Assembly: GCA_945949035.1 (NCBI GenBank)
Contig: CAMFDH010000007.1
Span: 1-17,817, forward strand
Length of the DNA: 17,817 bases
Origin: an uncultured Actinomyces sp.
GTDB taxonomy: Bacteria > Actinomycetota > Actinomycetes > Actinomycetales > Actinomycetaceae
Direction: 5' to 3'
The notes under the pieces are model-generated. The model was not told where the DNA came from and did not search any database. It worked only from the letters and a program-made list of their open reading frames with translations. Shown piece after piece: positions 14,730-17,817 of this stretch (position 1 is its first letter; each line of letters begins with the position of its first letter). The position numbers and the translations under genes are program-made.

Positions 14730-16048
14730 TAAACGCCACTATCGTCATTCGGGCTCACTCTGCGACGCACATAGATGGTGAGGACACGCTTGCGGCGCCC
14801 TGTGGACTCGCCTGCTTCGAGGATCACATCACCGACTTCGGCCCGATCCCCGGGTAGCGGCACCCTGTCGATGGCCTTCGTCAGCAGGCCGCCAGCCGAG
14901 TAGACATCGTCTTCGTCAATACGGACGTCCAGGAGATCTTCAAGGTCGTCGATCGGGTACGAGGACGGAACCTTCCACACCCCGTCCTCAACCACCTCGA
15001 CGGTAGCGACGTCCATGTCGTGTTCATCGACCAGTTCACCAACCAGCTCCTCGAGGATGTCCTCCGCAGTCACCAAGCCGGCGATTCCCCCGTACTCGTC
15101 GACGACGAGGGCGAGGTGGGTGTTGTTGGTCTGCATGACGCGAAGTTCGTCGTCCGCGAGCTTCATCTCGGGTACGAACTCGGCGGCCCGCGCCAAGTCC
15201 TTGACCTCGATGTCGAGGGCGCCCTCCCCCTTTAGGGAACGACGCACCACGTCCTTCAGGTAGACCACGCCCTGGATGTCATCGAGCGACTTGCCCGTCA
15301 CCGGGAGGCGGGAGTAGCCGGAGGTCATAAAGAGGTCCAATGCGGTCCGAGCGTCCTCGTCCCCTCGCAGCGTGATCATCTCTGAGCGGGGCACCATAAG
15401 TTCCCCAACCCGGGTCTGCCCCAGTTCAAACACCGAGCGCAGAATCTTGCGATCCTCTTCCTCAAGGGGTGCCGGGGTGCCGTCCTCAGAAACCTCATCG
15501 AGGAGCTCTCGTAGTTCTTCCGCCACAACCAGGCGGGATTCGGGGTGATGGTCTCCGTTTGCTGAGTCATGGGTGCGCTGCCGGTGACGGCGGGCCTGCC
15601 CGTAAATCCTCTGGGCCACCCTGGAGCCAATCAGTGCCACGGTGACGTAGCGCGAGCCACTGTTGAGGCGGGTTGACATACCCAGCCCCGCAAGCTGCAC
15701 CACCGCAACGATCGCCATGGTCACCAGCAGGGTGAGCCACCACTGCCAGTTCATGCTCCAGAACTCGGCGGAGAGGGCAACGGTGAGCGTCACCATGCCG
15801 ATGGTGGTGGCAAGGACACGGATGGGGGCCAGGGTGCGTCCCGTTTCCCTGCGGTCCATCAGTGCTGGAATCAGACGTCTCGCACCGCGTCGCCCCTGCA
15901 GAACCAGATCCTCTGCGTAGGCGATCGTCATGCGTGATAGGGCTGTATCGACAGCTGAGAACCAGGCGCCGAGGAACATCCCGGCCACGCCGAAGATGGC
16001 GAGGACAAGACCTATCTCAGATGGGAGGACATCCCTGACGGTGTTCAC
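14729..16048 (-). CDS. CBS-domain membrane protein of the HlyC/CorC (CNNM-like) family
   Basis: A 439-residue membrane protein often annotated as hemolysin C or CorC, though hemolytic activity is doubtful; relatives take part in magnesium or cobalt handling. The N-terminal part (about 10-125) has three or four hydrophobic segments and is a divergent CNNM/DUF21 domain, with [10 protein letters not shown] (31-40) in place of the usual SAxETAL pattern. It continues with a charged linker, then a pair of CBS domains: one around [11 protein letters not shown] to VYLKDVVR (214-269) and one ending in [23 protein letters not shown] (316-338). The CorC_HlyC domain (about 355-430) contains [10 protein letters not shown] and AGGLLT. 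The GTG start overlaps the ybeY stop by four bases; the stop overlaps the era start by one. Membership of the family is sure, the substrate is not. Confidence 0.9.
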   Translation of the reverse strand: MNTVRDVLPSEIGLVLAIFGVAGMFLGAWFSAVDTALSRMTIAYAEDLVLQGRRGARRLIPALMDRRETGRTLAPIRVLATTIGMVTLTVALSAEFWSMNWQWWLTLLVTMAIVAVVQLAGLGMSTRLNSGSRYVTVALIGSRVAQRIYGQARRHRQRTHDSANGDHHPESRLVVAEELRELLDEVSEDGTPAPLEEEDRKILRSVFELGQTRVGELMVPRSEMITLRGDEDARTALDLFMTSGYSRLPVTGKSLDDIQGVVYLKDVVRRSLKGEGALDIEVKDLARAAEFVPEMKLADDELRVMQTNNTHLALVVDEYGGIAGLVTAEDILEELVGELVDEHDMDVATVEVVEDGVWKVPSSYPIDDLEDLLDVRIDEDDVYSAGGLLTKAIDRVPLPGDRAEVGDVILEAGESTGRRKRVLTIYVRRRVSPNDDSGV

Positions 16049-16497
16049 CTCTGTGACAGGAACGTCAGAAGCAGCTTGCGCTGCAGGGCAAACATAACTT
16101 CCTCTTCCTCGGGTTCTGCATGGTCGTAGCCAAGCAGGTGGAGGATGCCGTGGGTTGCCAGCAGCAGCATTTCCTCAACCGCCGAGTGTCCGGCCGCCAG
16201 GGCCTGTTTCTCAGCCACCGTGGGGCAAATGCAGATGTCTCCGAGGGTTCCCTCCGGCGTAATCGCGTCGGGACGTCCCGGTTTGAGTTCATCCATCGGG
16301 AAGCTCATCACGTCGGTGGGTCCCTCAAGATCGAGATAGCGGACGTGTAGGTCAGCCATCGGATCTTCCTCAATAAAGAGGATGGTCAACTCGGAATCAG
16401 TCGAGACATGCATCTGGGTGAGGACGAAGTCAGCTAGTTCGGCAAACTCAGCCAGGTCAATCTCTATATCGGTCTCATTGAGAACCTCAACGGTCAC
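16045..16497 (-). CDS. ybeY: Endoribonuclease YbeY (rRNA maturation factor)
   Basis: YbeY is a zinc-dependent RNase in 16S rRNA 3'-end maturation and ribosome quality control. The metal-binding signature is [11 protein letters not shown] (His116, His120, His126), and [10 protein letters not shown] (61-70) is the usual family segment. I start at a GTG at 16497, which gives [10 protein letters not shown] and 150 residues, the normal family length. A longer open frame reaches back to 16608, but that part lies inside the phoH-like gene and has no family similarity. The chosen GTG overlaps the phoH-like stop by 11 bases and has a GGGGA just upstream. The end overlaps the next gene by four bases, so all of these genes are translationally coupled. 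Identity is firm; the start is inferred from length and family. Confidence 0.94.
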   Translation of the reverse strand: MTVEVLNETDIEIDLAEFAELADFVLTQMHVSTDSELTILFIEEDPMADLHVRYLDLEGPTDVMSFPMDELKPGRPDAITPEGTLGDICICPTVAEKQALAAGHSAVEEMLLLATHGILHLLGYDHAEPEEEEVMFALQRKLLLTFLSQR

Positions 16498-17521
16498 GGT
16501 TTCCCCTTCTTCGGTGCCTGTCGTAATCTTCCCCGCTGTTCGGGTGCCGCGCATCCCACTCTTCGTAGGCGTCGACAATGTCGGCCACAATCTGGGTCCG
16601 GACAACATCGGCGCTGGTCAGATAGCAGAAGGCGATGCCCTCCACATTCCTCAGAACGTCCTCGGCGTGGGTGAGGCCGGAGCGCTGCCCCCGCCCCAAA
16701 TCGACCTGGGTGACGTCACCGGTGACCACCAGTTTCGAGCCGTTTCCGAGGCGGGTCAGCAGCATCTTCATCTGGGCTGTCGTCGTATTCTGCGCCTCAT
16801 CAACAATGACGAAAGAGTCGTTGAGTGTGCGGCCACGCATGTACGCAAGTGGGGCGACCTCGATTGCCCCCGCTTCCATCAGCCTGGGCAGGGCGCCCTC
16901 TTCAAGGAGGTCCTGAAGGGCGTCGTACAGGGGACGCAGGTAGGGGTCAATCTTGTCGGTGAGAGAACCGGGAAGGAACCCCAGGTTCTCCCCTGCCTCA
17001 ACGGCAGGACGAGTGAGGACGAGTCGCCTTACCGCCCCCGAGAGCAGGGCCTCGACCGCCTTGGCCATCGCCAGGTAGGTCTTGCCGGTTCCCGCAGGTC
17101 CGATCCCGAAGCTGACCTGGTGGGAATCAATGGCGTCAAGATAGTTCTGCTGCCCCGGGCTCTTCGCGCGAACGAACTTTCCACTCAGTCCCACGGCGGA
17201 TCGTGGGCGTGTCACCTCGGGTGAACGAAGAATCGACACGGCCTCGGCGATGGTTTGTGAATCAAGGGGTGAGCCCGCCTGGGCGGCCTCAATCATTTCT
17301 TCGAGGATTCCTCCCACCAGCGGCAGGTCCTCATCCGGTCCGTTCAGGTAGATCGTGTTCCCTGAAACGGAAATGCGTGTCTCGGGGAAACCCTTTTCAA
17401 GAATGCGCAGAGACTGGTCGGATGTCCCCATGACGTCCACGTGTGTGACGGTTTCGGGAATCCGCAGGGTCTGGGAACGCCTGGTGACTTCGAGGTTCTG
17501 CTCGCTCATGGTCTCTACCAT
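16487..17521 (-). CDS. PhoH-like ATPase (PhoH1 type)
   Basis: A cytoplasmic P-loop ATPase related to the helicase-like part of PhoH proteins, thought to act on RNA; it is usually found next to ybeY. The 344 residues have Walker A GPAGTGKT (141-148), [17 protein letters not shown] (171-187), YMRGRTLND (227-235) and Walker B FVIVDEAQ (237-244), plus TGDVTQVDL (267-275). The first 100 residues form the small N-terminal domain of this type, and the last 20 or so are charged and arginine-rich. Two ATGs are possible: 17521, overlapping the rsmE stop by seven bases, or 17509, four codons later (MSEQNLEV). Neither has a strong ribosome binding site. The function in the cell is not settled, but co-occurrence with ybeY and era points to RNA or ribosome maturation. 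Confidence 0.94.
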   Translation of the reverse strand: MVETMSEQNLEVTRRSQTLRIPETVTHVDVMGTSDQSLRILEKGFPETRISVSGNTIYLNGPDEDLPLVGGILEEMIEAAQAGSPLDSQTIAEAVSILRSPEVTRPRSAVGLSGKFVRAKSPGQQNYLDAIDSHQVSFGIGPAGTGKTYLAMAKAVEALLSGAVRRLVLTRPAVEAGENLGFLPGSLTDKIDPYLRPLYDALQDLLEEGALPRLMEAGAIEVAPLAYMRGRTLNDSFVIVDEAQNTTTAQMKMLLTRLGNGSKLVVTGDVTQVDLGRGQRSGLTHAEDVLRNVEGIAFCYLTSADVVRTQIVADIVDAYEEWDARHPNSGEDYDRHRRRGNRDR

Positions 17522-17817
17522 CGACCCAATGCCACGTTCAGCGCAACCAGCGCCGCTGTTCCGGCCGTTGAGGAACGCATGACTGTCCCACCCAGCTGGA
17601 TGATTGTGCCCCCGGCTTCCACGAGCACTGCCAGTTCTTCTTCGCTGATTCCGCCCTCGGGTCCGACGAGGACGGCGACCTCCGGGGCGCTTTCCAGCTC
17701 CTTCCCCAGACGCTCAATCACCGCACTGTACAGCGAGGTCGCGCTTTCGTGGCAGATGAGGGCGATACCGCCGGCCGCAACTAGCTCGCGCACCACACCG
17801 GCCAGTTGCCGTGTTGT
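17515..17817 (-). CDS. rsmE: 16S rRNA (uracil-1498-N3)-methyltransferase, C-terminal part
   Basis: RsmE methylates N3 of U1498 in 16S rRNA, using S-adenosylmethionine. Only about 100 residues of the C-terminus are in the window, and the frame stays open to its right edge, so the N-terminal PUA-like domain lies outside. The SPOUT-class knot motifs are clear: VLVGPEGGISEEEL (residues 50-63 of the visible part), then IQLGGTVMRSSTAGTAALVALN, split over about 74-96, and the C-terminal LGRW. The gene is followed directly by the phoH-like gene with a seven-base overlap, the first of a series of overlaps down to era. In mycobacteria rsmE also lies upstream of phoH1-ybeY-era. Confidence 0.95.
   Translation of the reverse strand, partial: TTRQLAGVVRELVAAGGIALICHESATSLYSAVIERLGKELESAPEVAVLVGPEGGISEEELAVLVEAGGTIIQLGGTVMRSSTAGTAALVALNVALGRW

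Noticed and set aside
16498..16608. Longer N-terminus of YbeY from 16608
   Set aside because: It lies within the phoH-like gene in another frame; the GTG at 16497 gives the normal 150-residue YbeY.
1..17817. CRISPR array, insertion sequence, prophage, tRNA or rRNA
   Set aside because: No regularly spaced repeats, transposase or integrase motifs, or tRNA/rRNA-like stretches were seen by eye on either strand.

Overview
The window looks like a chromosomal segment of a moderately high-GC actinobacterium (roughly 60% GC by eye), probably Actinomycetaceae or a near relative. The reasons are the single-chain dimer-type GlyRS, a Zur-type regulator beside glyS, GTG and TTG starts, leaderless promoters, and a gene order that follows the mycobacterial rsmE-phoH-ybeY-hlyC-era-recO-uppS-zur-glyS block. 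I see no mobile element, CRISPR array, tRNA or rRNA, and no stretch over 300 bases without a gene.

Layout, read from the right end on the minus strand. (1) A translationally coupled RNA and ribosome operon: rsmE (cut by the window end), phoH-like, ybeY, a CBS-domain HlyC/CorC membrane protein, era, and a LssY_C-domain membrane protein. It closes with a terminator-like hairpin. (2) The leucine gene leuA, preceded by its own promoter and a 14-residue leader peptide with three consecutive Leu codons, followed directly by recO. (3) A C69 dipeptidase gene with a near-perfect Shine-Dalgarno, then uppS (cell-wall lipid carrier).

On the plus strand, in the middle: a zinc-type ABC ATPase, a permease and a Zur/Fur regulator (znuC-znuB-zur) with overlapping ends, then a small VTT/DedA-like membrane protein sharing one base with the zur stop. 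A separate DUF1801 gene follows. The operon promoter carries a Zur-box-like dyad over a TTGACA -35 and appears to make a leaderless mRNA. No substrate-binding protein gene lies in the window.

To the left, on the minus strand: glyS, dus (most likely from a TTG start overlapping the glyS stop) and aroD (type I dehydroquinase), tightly packed. At the left edge, on the plus strand, is the C-terminal part of a divergent GH13-family protein that seems to lack the family's catalytic NHD motif.

Functionally the window is mostly housekeeping: translation (GlyRS, Dus, RsmE, YbeY, Era), envelope (UppS), repair (RecO), and amino-acid synthesis (AroD, LeuA). The accessory-looking pieces set into the conserved block are leuA with its leader, LssY_C, pepD, the znu genes with the VTT protein, and DUF1801. 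The most interesting signals are the leaderless Leu leader peptide with competing RNA hairpins before leuA, the Zur-box and leaderless start of the zinc operon, and the VTT protein coupled to zur.
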